Below are positions 26,474 to 36,168 of a stretch of DNA of 64,000 bases, piece by piece; position 1 is the stretch's first letter; every line of letters begins with the position of its first letter. Source of the DNA: Brenneria izadpanahii (GTDB lineage: Bacteria > Pseudomonadota > Gammaproteobacteria > Enterobacterales > Enterobacteriaceae); assembly GCF_017569925.1 (NCBI RefSeq), contig NZ_CP050854.1:620001-684000 (forward strand), written 5' to 3'. Under the pieces are notes generated by a model, which was given only the letters and a program-made list of their open reading frames with translations, did not search any database and had not been told where the DNA came from. Made by a program: the position numbers and the translations under genes.

Positions 26474-27310
26474 TTATGGCTGTGAAGTCTGGTGAACCGG
26501 CACCCAGATTTCAAAATAACGGGTATATTCGCTATCTTCATGCGCCCTGACGATGAGCCTGCCTATTGGGGAATCGCCGATCTCGTATCCTGCGTTCCAC
26601 AGCGGTTGAAAAACCTGCTGGTACAAAGAGAGGGCGAACGTATTTTGGTTGTGCGCCGAGAAAACGGTATAGATACATTTTTGCGAAGATATGTACTCTG
26701 CATTCTGAGTGGAGATATTCATCTCTTTGGCTTTTGTTATTGAAACAGAAAAACCCCACCAATAAACCAACGACTGTGGATTTTCCTTATTAATGCTGCT
26801 CAGCGGTATTTTAAATGTTGCCGTAATGAACGGCATGTGTGAAATCCAGTTATCAATCTGAGTGATTTCGCCGCGGCCTTTTTTTGTTTGATAGCTATTG
26901 TTGTTTCGGTATGGACTAAAATACAGTTGAGGGTTGTCCATTTCAGTGAATGTGCCCATGTGATCCTGAAATGAGGAAATTCTTTTTTGCTCAGCATTTA
27001 ACTCATCCAGAACAAGCTGATAATGATAAATAATATCAAGCAGGTTTTTTTCTTGTTGCGCGTATTTTTTCTGAATGTCCGCAACGCTATCTTTATTGAT
27101 TATTTGTTCGATTTCCGCATTTGAAAATTTAAAGGCGCGGAGGTGTTTACTATCAAGCAAATAATTCACATCCCAGACATCATAATAGCGGTAATTGGAG
27201 GTTTTATCCTTTCTTGGGGTAACGAAACCGCACTCTTCGTAGTAACGTAGCGTTTGAACCGGAATGCCAAGAAGTTTGGATATCTCGCCGATTTTATATT
27301 TGTCGCTCAT
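26474..27310 (-). CDS. MerR-family regulator with GyrI-like effector domain
   Basis: This 278-residue protein begins with a MerR winged helix (YKIGEISKLLGIPVQTLRYYEECGFVTP, YRYYD), then a coiled-coil dimer helix (about 90-125) and a C-terminal domain resembling the GyrI/BmrR multidrug-binding fold, ending YFEIWVPV. BmrR-type regulators twist DNA to activate promoters when a hydrophobic compound binds. It is convergent with the OYE/4-TM operon, so it may sense that substrate. Confidence 0.85.
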   Translation of the reverse strand: MSDKYKIGEISKLLGIPVQTLRYYEECGFVTPRKDKTSNYRYYDVWDVNYLLDSKHLRAFKFSNAEIEQIINKDSVADIQKKYAQQEKNLLDIIYHYQLVLDELNAEQKRISSFQDHMGTFTEMDNPQLYFSPYRNNNSYQTKKGRGEITQIDNWISHMPFITATFKIPLSSINKENPQSLVYWWGFSVSITKAKEMNISTQNAEYISSQKCIYTVFSAHNQNTFALSLYQQVFQPLWNAGYEIGDSPIGRLIVRAHEDSEYTRYFEIWVPVHQTSQP

Positions 27311-27818
27311 AAGAAGCTCCCAATATATAAAACTTATATATATTAATGTATTGTATCGTTTTTTTTATTAATGCCAGGCGATCGAAGACTAGGATGATTG
27401 GGTCAACAGATTTATCGAGAGAACAATGCCATCAGTTAGAGTTATATGTGCCGCCTATGGCTTTCCCGATAGTGGCACCGCCCTCAAGGCGTGTCAAGAC
27501 GGTTGTCGTTTTCCTGTCCGGGCGCGGGATCGGCATCCCGCTATCCCTTATGACGCGGCAAAAATACCTGATGCATTGCGCGGCGTGCGTTGTTTTCATG
27601 CGCCGCAAAACAGCAGGAAATTCATTCGTTAAATAAATAACGTTTTTATATTCGTCACATTTCAGGTTGCCGGTGCGAAGGCCGCGTCTTAATATCGCCG
27701 GCTGGCGATGATAACCGCCATCGTATTTATCATCAGTGGTTGAATCGCGTATTCGCCATTGTTGCCATAGTACGTTTGTTTTATCGCAATGGGCTATTCC
27801 TGCCGGCGCGCATCTGCA
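27311..27818. other. 508-bp region without a supported gene
   Basis: Short open frames exist on the plus strand (27346-27636, 27426-27632), but they overlap in different frames, lack convincing ribosome sites and show no recognisable motif. The left end should contain the promoter of the MerR gene at 27310. Confidence 0.5.
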
Positions 27819-28139
27819 TTATTCGTGGGGCGCATCGGAAGAGCCCAGGCTGATCAAGTCCATAAGCGATTTTATCTTCGACAGCCGTTTTTCAACCTTG
27901 GCCGCCGCGCCATCCAACGTATAACCATCTTCAATCAGTTCGCTAATGAGGATAATTTTCTTGATGTCAGACAGATTGAACTGGCGCGAACTGGCATCGG
28001 GATCAACTGACTTGATGATTCCCTTCTCTTCCCAATACCGGAGTTTTCTAACGGGAATGCCGGTAATGTCAGAGACTTCTCTGATGCCCACAATAACTTT
28101 GGCAAGGAAATCGTTATAAGAATCAGAAAGTTTTTGCAT
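27819..28139 (-). CDS. Small MerR-family regulator
   Basis: This 106-residue protein contains a MerR helix-turn-helix (IREVSDITGIPVRKLRYWEEKGII, SRQFNLSDIKKI) and little else; the C-terminal helix (AAAKVEKRLSKIK) could dimerise it. No effector domain or metal-binding cysteines are present. It lies 442 bp from the divergent MFS gene at 28582 and is probably its regulator, by inference. Confidence 0.85.
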   Translation of the reverse strand: MQKLSDSYNDFLAKVIVGIREVSDITGIPVRKLRYWEEKGIIKSVDPDASSRQFNLSDIKKIILISELIEDGYTLDGAAAKVEKRLSKIKSLMDLISLGSSDAPHE

Positions 28140-28581
28140 GTTAGCGGTTACCGTGTATAGAGATGCGATAGTTTATACATTCAGTATAGTTTTAGGTCAA
28201 ACATTGACAGGTTATGATATGAGTTGTAGTTTTACGACAATGATTGTTGTTTTGGGAGGATGAAGGCACGAACCTTTCACTGAAAAATAACACGCGTGTG
28301 ATAGCGCGGATGGCGATTATTTCTAGCCCTATGGATGATAACCAATTCATTCCTGATGGGGGAATGGTTTTCCCTAATTCCAGTTGATGCCGTCTTTTCA
28401 TTAAAAAACAGAGATAAATGTATTCTATTAGTACCTTGTTACCTAACGAAAGGTAATGCAAGGGAGCATTATTTTATATTTTTTATATGAGTTTATATTC
28501 GAATCTTTTTATGGTTTATCCGTGTGATTATTATTTATTTTAGATAGCGTTCTATTATTAACGATAGGAAATTAAGAAGGA
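28140..28581. other. 442-bp divergent region between MerR and MFS genes
   Basis: An AT-rich region that should hold both promoters. No gene is supported; an 89-codon minus frame here lacks any motif. Confidence 0.5.
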
Positions 28582-29727
28582 ATGTCTAAGGTTAGAAAAA
28601 GTACGCCGATGATTGTGGCTTTTATCACAATGCTCGTGGTCGGCACCGATCTTTTTGTGGTATCGCCTTTGCTTTTACCTATTGCCGAATCATTTGGCAT
28701 ATCGGTAGGAAAAGCAGGCATGTCTGTTACTATATTCTCGCTGGCCTATGTTATCGGCGCACCGGTATTTGGAAGATTAGGCGATAAATTTGATAAAAAA
28801 ATCATTCTTGTCATTGGATTATTGGGATTTTCCGTCGCCAATTTACTTACTGCCGTATCGCCGTCCTATATCCTGTTTATTATCGCCCGCGCGATAGCCG
28901 GTGCCGCCGCCGCGGCTATAAGCCCATCGATCTATGCGCTTATAGGAAGTAATGCTCCTGTTGAAAATAAAGGCTGTTGGATGTCGGTCGCTGTTGCCGG
29001 GTTCCTGATCTCATTGACGACCGGCGCGCCGACCGGGGTTTATATATCAGAGATGAGTAACTGGAATACGGTTTTTATCACTATTGCAGTGTTATCTTTA
29101 TTTCTTGCGGTTTTAAACTGGAATATATGGGAAAAAGATAATAAATCACCGATAGAAAAAGAACAAAAGACCAGCTTAAAGAAAAAACTAAAAGCCGTTT
29201 CGATTACCGGGATCTGGGGATTTTGCGTATACGCTACCTATACCTATCTCTCCGTCGGGCTGCAATCGGCGGGAGGATTTAGTGCCGCGCTGATAGCGTT
29301 TGCATTGGTCATTTATGGGGTCGGCGCCGTTATCGGCAGCCTGAGCGGGGGGAAACTTGCCGATCGTTTCGGCACAAAAAAGATTGCCGCATTAAGCCTG
29401 ATTTGTCTTTCTTTAGCGGAAATTACGCTCTCTTCAATTTTGAATTTTGCTCCTGAATTACAAATTATGACGATTAGCCTATTGGCGCTATTTTCTATTG
29501 CCGCCTATCCATGTCTTCCCGCGTATCAAGGTTTTCTGATCGGACAGTTCCCCGATGAAAGCGGCTCTATCATGGCCTGGAACAGCAGCGTTATGTATCT
29601 GGGCGTTTCTTTAGGGGCTGCGGCGGGCGGCGTCGTCTTTTCAAATGTTGGTTTTATTTTTGTGCCTCTTCTCAGCGCTGTTGTCGGGATTGCCGGTGGA
29701 TATCTTTGCCATCGTTTAACGCTTTAA
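28582..29727 (+). CDS. MFS transporter, DHA1 (AraJ/YdhP-like)
   Basis: This 381-residue inner-membrane protein has about 12 hydrophobic segments. It shows the loop motif GRLGDKFDKK (about residue 64) and the second-half repeat SGGKLADRFGTKK. AAGAAGGA precedes the ATG. Proteins of this subgroup export sugars, arabinose-like compounds or drugs. Its divergent neighbour is a small MerR regulator. Together with the OYE/4-TM pair and the BmrR-like regulator it may form a detoxification or assimilation module. Confidence 0.87.
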   Translation: MSKVRKSTPMIVAFITMLVVGTDLFVVSPLLLPIAESFGISVGKAGMSVTIFSLAYVIGAPVFGRLGDKFDKKIILVIGLLGFSVANLLTAVSPSYILFIIARAIAGAAAAAISPSIYALIGSNAPVENKGCWMSVAVAGFLISLTTGAPTGVYISEMSNWNTVFITIAVLSLFLAVLNWNIWEKDNKSPIEKEQKTSLKKKLKAVSITGIWGFCVYATYTYLSVGLQSAGGFSAALIAFALVIYGVGAVIGSLSGGKLADRFGTKKIAALSLICLSLAEITLSSILNFAPELQIMTISLLALFSIAAYPCLPAYQGFLIGQFPDESGSIMAWNSSVMYLGVSLGAAAGGVVFSNVGFIFVPLLSAVVGIAGGYLCHRLTL

Positions 29728-29834
29728 TGGGGAATTATAAATATGTTCGCCTGAAGTAAACCGCCGCTTGCCGAAAACAGCTTCAGATGCGATCCGCAAT
29801 GCCGGGTGTCCGAAACCGTTAAGCCCGCGCAATG

Positions 29835-29859
29835 GCCCGCCGGTGATAATCCGGCGGGC
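29835..29859. terminator. GC-rich hairpin between convergent MFS and NCS1 genes
   Basis: A perfect 9-bp stem GCCCGCCGG / CCGGCGGGC with a 7-nt loop lies between two convergent genes. The T tract is weak (TGTGCTTTAT). Confidence 0.65.
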
Positions 29860-29884
29860 TGTGCTTTATATAAAAAATCTGCAT

Positions 29885-31174
29885 TTACGCGTACTGGCGT
29901 ACCGGCTTATCCGCGATTTTAATCAGCCAGTACAGCAGGCTGGCGACGAACAATGAATTGATGGACGGCACACCCCATTCGATCGCAAGACCGACGATGG
30001 CGCCGACAATGCTTGTCGCTATCGCGGCCCAGCCGATAAAGGGCGTATTTTCCATTTCCGGCAGCTTACCTTCGCGGCGGCTGTCATCGAGCTGTTTTCT
30101 GTGGGTGCGCAAAATATAGTAATCGACCAGCATGATGCCGATGATTGGCGGAAACAGCACGCCAAGCAGGGTCAGGAAATCGATAAATCTGTCCAGAATG
30201 CCAATTACGGAAAGAAAGGTGCCGATAAAGCCAATCACCAGCGTTATTGATACATAGCTGAGTTTTTTGCCGGTAATCCCTTCGATGGCGTTGGCGATAC
30301 CCAGCGCCGAAGAATACAGGTTGATGTCATTGATCCTCAGCGTGGAGAAAATCACGGCGATAAGGCCGATTCCGCCTGCCGCCTGAGACATGATGGTCAC
30401 CACGTCAGCCGTATTCAGCGCTCTGGCGATCAATATCGCCAGGCCGTTGACGATAAATTCGCCGACGATGATCGACATGATGGTGATCCAGAAAACGTGA
30501 TTGCCTTTTCTGGAATAACGGGTCATATCCGGCGTGATCAGGCTCGCCACAATACAGCCGCCCACAACCATGGTGGCCCCGGCGCTGATTGACATCGCTT
30601 CACCCGTCGGCGATAAACTGAGCAGTTCGGCGGGATTGTGCCCGGTCAGGGTCATGACCGAGATATACCCGACAACCAGGATAAACATCGGCACAGCTAT
30701 TTTTGCGGTAAATTTCAGAGCATTAAAGCCGAAAGCAACGAGGATGGTCAGCGCGGCGCCTGAGATGGCGGCCGACCAGCCAAATCCTAATTTATCGCCC
30801 AGCGCGAAGTTAAGCGCTTTGGCGAAAACGGCATTTTGTACCCCGAACCAGCCTAGCAGACTGACGGCGATCACCACGCCTATCATAACCGAGCCGACTC
30901 GTCCGAATCCGCACCACCTTGCCAGCAGGCTGCCGGACAGCCCTTCTTTCATCCCGGCGTATCCCAAACCCAATGTCACCACGCCAAAAATCGCGCTGCC
31001 GATGAAAATGGATAAAAACGCATTGGTTAATGTCATCGTGTTGCCCAGAACGGCGCCGAGCATGAATTGATCCAGCGCGGTCAGCATACCGATATGGACT
31101 AACGCTACATTGAAAAAAGGCAGGCGCATATCCATGGGAACGCGGCTGACTGGATAATCATCTATTCTTTCCAT
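29885..31174 (-). CDS. NCS1-family permease (cytosine/purine permease, CodB-like)
   Basis: This 429-residue membrane protein has about 12 hydrophobic segments. N-terminal features of NCS1 permeases are visible (VPMDMRLPFFNVALVHIG, GSLLARWCGFGRVGS), and TPDMTRYSRK lies in the middle. NCS1 members import cytosine, purines, allantoin or thiamine precursors with cations. It is the last gene of an apparent operon GNAT - LuxR-type regulator - permease, 18 bp behind the regulator. No deaminase or catabolic gene is adjacent, so the substrate stays open. Confidence 0.85.
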   Translation of the reverse strand: MERIDDYPVSRVPMDMRLPFFNVALVHIGMLTALDQFMLGAVLGNTMTLTNAFLSIFIGSAIFGVVTLGLGYAGMKEGLSGSLLARWCGFGRVGSVMIGVVIAVSLLGWFGVQNAVFAKALNFALGDKLGFGWSAAISGAALTILVAFGFNALKFTAKIAVPMFILVVGYISVMTLTGHNPAELLSLSPTGEAMSISAGATMVVGGCIVASLITPDMTRYSRKGNHVFWITIMSIIVGEFIVNGLAILIARALNTADVVTIMSQAAGGIGLIAVIFSTLRINDINLYSSALGIANAIEGITGKKLSYVSITLVIGFIGTFLSVIGILDRFIDFLTLLGVLFPPIIGIMLVDYYILRTHRKQLDDSRREGKLPEMENTPFIGWAAIATSIVGAIVGLAIEWGVPSINSLFVASLLYWLIKIADKPVRQYA

Positions 31175-31192
31175 CTTGAATATGTCCCTTTA

Positions 31193-31882
31193 TTAAATAA
31201 ATTGGATGCCCTTTTCGATGAGGGAGTTTGGAACGTAATTATCCAAACCTAAATGATGACAAAATTCTTCAAACTGATTTAGAGAATGTACTCCCGCCTT
31301 TTGATACATGTTATATATCCTGTTTTCTATGGTTTTATGTGAGATGTTCATTTTCTTCGCTATTTCCTTATTGGAAAGGCGCTGCAAAATCAGAAAGATA
31401 ATATCGAGTTCAGACTGCGTAAAAATTTCGGTCGTCAGTTCGGTGCTTAGCGTGGTCGGCTTTTTCTGGTTGATATATATCAACGGGGATAGCGTATTAA
31501 ACGGTCTTGCATTCCATATAGTGCCAATGCAGACTTTGTCTTCATTGAAAAGAGGTATTTTCTCACTGATGAAGGGCGTTAAGTTTTTTTTCCCGTACCA
31601 ATAATGTGTTTCTATGACAGCTACGCATTTTTTGCTATTTTCGGTTCGCCGGTCATGCTCTTGGAAATCATCGGAAAGCTCTGCCCAACTGGCTGGGAAC
31701 TCATTATCAAACCTTCCTTCGATACTAAAATGCAGCGGCGTGTTGGTATAAAGATATGCCGCTTTATTCATGTAAACATGACGGGATTCTAAATCTTTAA
31801 TTCCCCACGGCTCGTTTAAGCACTCCATCATGGTGATAAGATTGCGAATATAATCAGTCTTACTCAGGGGGGACGATGGCAT
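31193..31882 (-). CDS. LuxR-type regulator with N-terminal PAS-like domain
   Basis: In this 229-residue protein the N-terminal part (about 10-130; MMECLNEPWGIKDLESRHVYMNKAA) reads like a PAS sensor. The C-terminal part is a GerE/LuxR helix-turn-helix (FTQSELDIIFLILQRLSNKEIAKKMNISHKTIENRIY). No receiver domain is present, so it probably senses a ligand or redox cofactor directly. It sits between the GNAT gene (29 bp upstream) and the NCS1 permease (18 bp downstream) and probably regulates this operon. Confidence 0.85.
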   Translation of the reverse strand: MPSSPLSKTDYIRNLITMMECLNEPWGIKDLESRHVYMNKAAYLYTNTPLHFSIEGRFDNEFPASWAELSDDFQEHDRRTENSKKCVAVIETHYWYGKKNLTPFISEKIPLFNEDKVCIGTIWNARPFNTLSPLIYINQKKPTTLSTELTTEIFTQSELDIIFLILQRLSNKEIAKKMNISHKTIENRIYNMYQKAGVHSLNQFEEFCHHLGLDNYVPNSLIEKGIQFI

Positions 31883-31911
31883 TCTGCTCTCCTTCTGTCG
31901 TTGCTATTAAC

Positions 31912-32325
31912 TCAACGAATCAGTTTTGATAGGTAATGCCGGGTATGCCTGTGCGCATATCCTGGCAGGCTCCCATACTCGCGGTATCCCAATTTTTCAT
32001 AGAAACCACGAGCCTGAAAGCTGAACGTATCCACATAGGCAAAATGGCAACCGCGTTTCAGCGCCTCTTCTTCCGCCTTTTTCATCAGTTGGCTGCCTAG
32101 CCCGCTTTTCCTGTGCTGCTCACTGACCCACAAATACTGGACTTCCAATCCACCCCACCATGTTCTTGCGATCAGACCGGCGACGATATTGTTAGCGTCG
32201 TCTTTGATATTTAAAAAGAGAGGATGAATATCGACAGCATCATATTGTTCATTATGTTTCCATAGACTTTGAATAACGAATTCTTCTTCGTCTTTATTCG
32301 GTGCATCAGTAATATTTAATTTCAT
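31912..32325 (-). CDS. GNAT family N-acetyltransferase
   Basis: This 137-residue protein has the acetyl-CoA loop RKSGLGSQLM preceded by VQYLWVSEQHR and followed by AYVDTFSFQARGFYEKLGY, the full GNAT core. The acceptor is unknown. It is the first gene of an operon with the PAS/LuxR regulator and NCS1 permease. Confidence 0.87.
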   Translation of the reverse strand: MKLNITDAPNKDEEEFVIQSLWKHNEQYDAVDIHPLFLNIKDDANNIVAGLIARTWWGGLEVQYLWVSEQHRKSGLGSQLMKKAEEEALKRGCHFAYVDTFSFQARGFYEKLGYREYGSLPGYAHRHTRHYLSKLIR

Positions 32326-32656
32326 TTATTGTTTTATTCCTTATCATTAGCTTGATATATTTATTTACGAATATTTATATTGGCTAGTACCATAAAATGT
32401 TTTTTTTAACAAGGGTGATTTTCCCTCGTTCTAATATGATCTCATTGCGTTATTGTGAATTGGTTGGCTGAATTCACCGAGTTAAACGAATAATGTCCTT
32501 CATCAGGGAATCATACGCTTTCCAGGTTGCGAATGTGGCTGGGTAATATTTTGATTATTATAAAAATAAACGATGAGTGCGATTATCCCGTTAATACAGG
32601 CGACTGCGTCTTGATATTGACGTTGCCGCGCTATGCGCCGGGATGAATGTCTTCTT
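32326..32656. other. 331-bp region without a gene
   Basis: An AT-rich region between two minus-strand genes. It should contain the promoter of the GNAT-LuxR-NCS1 operon at its left end. I see no repeat or gene. Confidence 0.5.
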
Positions 32657-33574
32657 TCAATGCGGCTGTATAGTGAACGCCGCCGATTTTTTGATGAAGT
32701 CTCCGAATCTTTTGTATATCTCGCCTTTAGATGTAGTGGCCATGGTCAGATGAACTTTCGGCGGTTCGGGAAAACCCTCTGCGCTGGATAATATTTTGTG
32801 GTTTTTATCAATAGCGCTTTGTGGAAGGATGCTGATTCCCAACCCGGAAGCGAGCGCCAGCTTAATGTTTTCGTAAGACGCGCTTTCATAAGCCGTATAG
32901 TAGGCTTTTTCTTGCGCGGCTAAAATATCTATTCCCGCGCTCCGATAAGCGCAGCCTTCCGGGAAGAATATACAGGGAATCGGGTTTAATTCATTGAAAT
33001 TTAATTTGTTTTTACTTACCCAATGCAATGGCTCCGACCATAAAAGACGCGTGTTTTTTATCCCTATTCCGCCGAGATCTTTTTCTGATTTTGTATGCTT
33101 AAATATGGCGATATCCAAATCGCCCTGGTTAATTAAATTAACTAGCTGCGCGGACAAAGCGGATGTTATTTGCAGACGTAATGCGGGATTTAGCGTCAGG
33201 CAATAAGATATTGCAGAGAGAATATCCGTAATTTTAAAATCATCCGGCACGCCGAGCCGAATATAGCCAGCGAATTCCGTTTCTTTTATTGAACTGATGG
33301 CGTCGCTTAAGCGATAGAGGATCTCTCGTACCGCTGGAAGCAGGCGTTCGCCGTCAGGGGTCAGTCCGGCGATGTGGCCCTGACTGCGGATGATAAGACG
33401 GCACCCCAGAATCTCTTCGAATTTTTGCAGACTTTGAGTCAGCGCGGACTGAGTTCGATGGAGCCTGATGCTCGCCAGCTGAAAGCTGCGATCTTCCGCG
33501 ATACAGGTAAAAATACGTAGGTGTTCAAGCGTGACGCGCCTGTCTCCCAGGCGGTCTATACCATTTATCCTCAT
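32657..33574 (-). CDS. LysR-family transcriptional regulator
   Basis: This 305-residue protein has an N-terminal winged helix (LEHLRIFTCIAEDRSFQLAS, RTQSALTQSLQKFEEILG) and a periplasmic-binding-like effector domain (about 100-300; ASGLGISILPQS near the end). It is not OxyR: the conserved OxyR cysteine region and N-terminus are absent, despite the neighbouring ahpCF. A GTG at codon 14 (VTLEHLRIF) is an alternative start. The target is unknown. Confidence 0.87.
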   Translation of the reverse strand: MRINGIDRLGDRRVTLEHLRIFTCIAEDRSFQLASIRLHRTQSALTQSLQKFEEILGCRLIIRSQGHIAGLTPDGERLLPAVREILYRLSDAISSIKETEFAGYIRLGVPDDFKITDILSAISYCLTLNPALRLQITSALSAQLVNLINQGDLDIAIFKHTKSEKDLGGIGIKNTRLLWSEPLHWVSKNKLNFNELNPIPCIFFPEGCAYRSAGIDILAAQEKAYYTAYESASYENIKLALASGLGISILPQSAIDKNHKILSSAEGFPEPPKVHLTMATTSKGEIYKRFGDFIKKSAAFTIQPH

Positions 33575-33966
33575 CTGGCGTCCCTGATAGGTTATTAATT
33601 GAATTTATTATGAATCTTCAAGTATTAATTTCCAAGGAAATTCACGGTATGAAAATCTGCCTGCAAAGCAGAGGGGATGGGCAAATTGATTGGCGGATTT
33701 TTAGCGGCGCGCCAATGATGGTGGCGGGATCTTTGCTAAATTTAAGACAGGAAAAAGTTGATGAACACGCCAGCATCGCCGGCCGTTGCCCCGACGATCG
33801 CGCGTAACGCTATTTTTGATGCGCTTGCTCAGGTCGTTTGTAAAGTAAATGTTGTGTCTATCGCTAAGTAAGGTATTACTTATTGATTCGATAACAACAA
33901 CGGATTGGTGATGTTCGTCACGTTTCTGTACTTTACTCCCATACCAACACACATGAGGATACAGTG
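33575..33966. other. 392-bp divergent region between LysR gene and ahpC
   Basis: It should carry the LysR and ahpC promoters. The AT-rich part at about 33860-33900 (ATCG...GGTA...ATTG...GATA spacing) loosely recalls an OxyR site, but the match is poor. A 65-codon plus frame at 33610-33807 has no motif, and I do not call it. Confidence 0.4.
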
Positions 33967-34530
33967 ATGTCAGTAATTAATACCCAGGTAAAACCGTTCA
34001 AAAACATGGCGTTCAAAGACGGTAAGTTCATCGAAGTAACTGAGAAAGATATCGAAGGCAAGTGGAGCGTGTTCTTCTTCTATCCGGCCGACTTTACTTT
34101 CGTTTGCCCGACTGAACTGGGAGACGTTGCCGACTACTACGACGAATTCCAACAACGCGGTGTGGAAATCTACTCTGTTTCTACCGACACGCACTTCACT
34201 CACAAAGCGTGGCACAGCAGCTCTGAAACTATCGCCAAAATCAAATACACCATGATCGGCGATCCGACTGGTCAGCTGACTCGCAACTTTGAAAACCTGC
34301 GTGAAGCCGAAGGTCTTGCCGACCGCGGTACGTTCATTGTTGACCCTCAGGGTATCATCCAGGCAGTGGAAATCACCGCTGAAGGTATCGGCCGTGATGC
34401 GTCAGACCTGCTGCGTAAAGTGAAAGCCGCTCAGTATGTTGCTTCTCACCCGGGTGAAGTTTGCCCTGCCAAATGGAAAGAAGGCGAAGCGACTCTGGCT
34501 CCGTCTCTGGACCTGGTCGGTAAGATCTAA
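33967..34530 (+). CDS. ahpC: Alkyl hydroperoxide reductase subunit C (peroxiredoxin)
   Basis: This 187-residue typical 2-Cys peroxiredoxin reduces H2O2 and organic hydroperoxides in the cytoplasm. The peroxidatic cysteine lies in DFTFVCPTE (C47) and the resolving cysteine in GEVCPAKW (C166). It is almost identical in layout to the E. coli protein. I use the ATG at 33967 ([11 protein letters not shown]) rather than the GTG just before it. Codon use is strongly biased, as in highly expressed genes. ahpF follows after 69 bp, with an attenuator hairpin between. Confidence 0.98.
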   Translation: MSVINTQVKPFKNMAFKDGKFIEVTEKDIEGKWSVFFFYPADFTFVCPTELGDVADYYDEFQQRGVEIYSVSTDTHFTHKAWHSSSETIAKIKYTMIGDPTGQLTRNFENLREAEGLADRGTFIVDPQGIIQAVEITAEGIGRDASDLLRKVKAAQYVASHPGEVCPAKWKEGEATLAPSLDLVGKI

Positions 34531-34557
34531 GTCAGACCCCGCTGAGATATGTTTTTT

Positions 34558-34583
34558 ATCGGGTGCCTGGCACCCGATTTTTT
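34558..34583 (+). terminator. Intercistronic attenuator between ahpC and ahpF
   Basis: ATCGGGTG and CACCCGAT form an 8-bp stem around CCTGG, followed by a run of T. It sits 28 bp after the ahpC stop and 17 bp before ahpF, so partial termination would give more AhpC than AhpF. Confidence 0.85.
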
Positions 34584-34599
34584 GCACGGAGGATAACCA

Positions 34600-36168
34600 A
34601 TGCTCGACAATACAATGAAAGTCCAGTTGAAAGCCTATCTGGAAAAATTAACTAAACCTGTTGAGTTAATTGCGACTCTGGATGACTCAGCGAAATCTTC
34701 TGAAGTAAGAGAATTACTGACTGAAATCGCTGGATTGTCCGATCAGGTCAGCTTCTCTGAGAATAATGATCTGGCTGTACGTAAACCCTCTTTTCTGATT
34801 ACCAATCCGGGATCTCATAGCGGCCCGCGTTTTGCCGGCGCTCCGATGGGGCATGAGTTTACCTCTCTGGTTCTGGCTCTGCTGCAGGTTGGTGGTCATC
34901 CGTCAAAAGAAGCGAAAGAATTACTCGACCAAATCCGCAACCTTGACGGTAAGTTCCATTTCGAAACCTATTACTCGCTGTCCTGCCACAACTGTCCGGA
35001 CGTGGTGCAGGCGCTGAATTTAATGGCCGTCCTGAATCCGAATATTACCCATACCGCCATTGACGGCGGCGTATTTCAGGATGAGATCCAGAGTCGTAAC
35101 GTCATGGGCGTTCCGACCGTGTTCCTTAACGGCGAACACTTTAGCCAGGGCCGCATGAGCCTTAACGAAATCGTGACCAAAATTGATACCGGCGCAGGCG
35201 CCAAGCAGGTCGAAAAGCTGAATCAACGCCCGGTATATGACGTGTTGATTATCGGCAGCGGCCCGGCAGGGGCGGCGGCGGCGGTCTATTCCGCCCGTAA
35301 AGGCATTCGTACCGGTCTGATGGGCGAACGTTTCGGCGGTCAGATCCTGGACACCGTGGATATTGAAAACTACATTTCCGTGCCGAAAACGGAAGGGGCG
35401 AAGCTGGCCACCGCGCTGAAGAGCCACGTTGATGACTATGATGTCGACGTGATTGATGCGCAGAGCGCCGAAGCGCTGATCCCTGGTAACGAACCGGGCG
35501 CGCCGCATCAGGTGATAACCGTTTCCGGCGCGTCGCTGAAAGCACGCAGCGTGATTATTGCGACCGGCGCCCGCTGGAGAAACATGAGCGTGCCTGGCGA
35601 AGATCAATATCGTACCCGCGGCGTAACTTACTGCCCGCACTGTGACGGCCCGCTGTTCAAAGGCAAGCACGTTGCGGTGATTGGCGGCGGTAACTCCGGC
35701 GTGGAAGCGGCCATCGATCTGGCCGGCGTGGTAAAACACGTTACGCTGCTGGAATTTGCGCCGGAGCTGAAAGCTGACTCCGTATTGCAGGACAAAGTGC
35801 GTAGTCTGCCGAATGTCGACATTATCCTCAATGCGCAGACCACGGAAGTGAAAGGCGACGGTCAGAAAGTGACCGGCCTGACCTATAAGGATCGCGTCAG
35901 CGATACGCAGCACGAATTGCCGCTGGAAGGGATTTTCGTCCAGATTGGTCTGCTGCCTAATACCAACTGGCTGGAAGGCACCGTCGCCCGTAACCGGATT
36001 GGCGAAATTGAAATTGATGCCAAGTGTGAAACCAGCGTCAAAGGCGTTTTTGCCGCCGGCGATTGCACCACTGTGCCTTACAAGCAGATCATTATCGCCA
36101 CCGGCGAAGGGGCCAAGGCTTCTCTGAGCGCCTTTGATTACCTAATCAGAACTCAGCCAGCCGCCTAA
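34600..36168 (+). CDS. ahpF: Alkyl hydroperoxide reductase subunit F
   Basis: This 522-residue NADH-dependent disulfide oxidoreductase reduces AhpC. The N-terminal tandem thioredoxin-like domain has the CHNC redox pair (about residue 129), the FAD motif is [10 protein letters not shown] (about 218), the thioredoxin-reductase-like active site CPHCDGP lies near 345 and the NADH motif is [10 protein letters not shown]. The C-terminal FAD block is [13 protein letters not shown] precedes the ATG. Full length, as in E. coli (521). Confidence 0.98.
   Translation: MLDNTMKVQLKAYLEKLTKPVELIATLDDSAKSSEVRELLTEIAGLSDQVSFSENNDLAVRKPSFLITNPGSHSGPRFAGAPMGHEFTSLVLALLQVGGHPSKEAKELLDQIRNLDGKFHFETYYSLSCHNCPDVVQALNLMAVLNPNITHTAIDGGVFQDEIQSRNVMGVPTVFLNGEHFSQGRMSLNEIVTKIDTGAGAKQVEKLNQRPVYDVLIIGSGPAGAAAAVYSARKGIRTGLMGERFGGQILDTVDIENYISVPKTEGAKLATALKSHVDDYDVDVIDAQSAEALIPGNEPGAPHQVITVSGASLKARSVIIATGARWRNMSVPGEDQYRTRGVTYCPHCDGPLFKGKHVAVIGGGNSGVEAAIDLAGVVKHVTLLEFAPELKADSVLQDKVRSLPNVDIILNAQTTEVKGDGQKVTGLTYKDRVSDTQHELPLEGIFVQIGLLPNTNWLEGTVARNRIGEIEIDAKCETSVKGVFAAGDCTTVPYKQIIIATGEGAKASLSAFDYLIRTQPAA

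Noticed and set aside
27346..27636. Overlapping frames of 96 and 68 codons between two MerR genes
   Set aside because: Different frames over the same bases, no ribosome site and no recognisable domain.
32657..33574. LysR gene next to ahpC considered as oxyR
   Set aside because: The N-terminus and redox-cysteine region of OxyR are missing.
35020..35913. 297-codon minus-strand frame opposite ahpF
   Set aside because: Antisense shadow of a well-identified gene.
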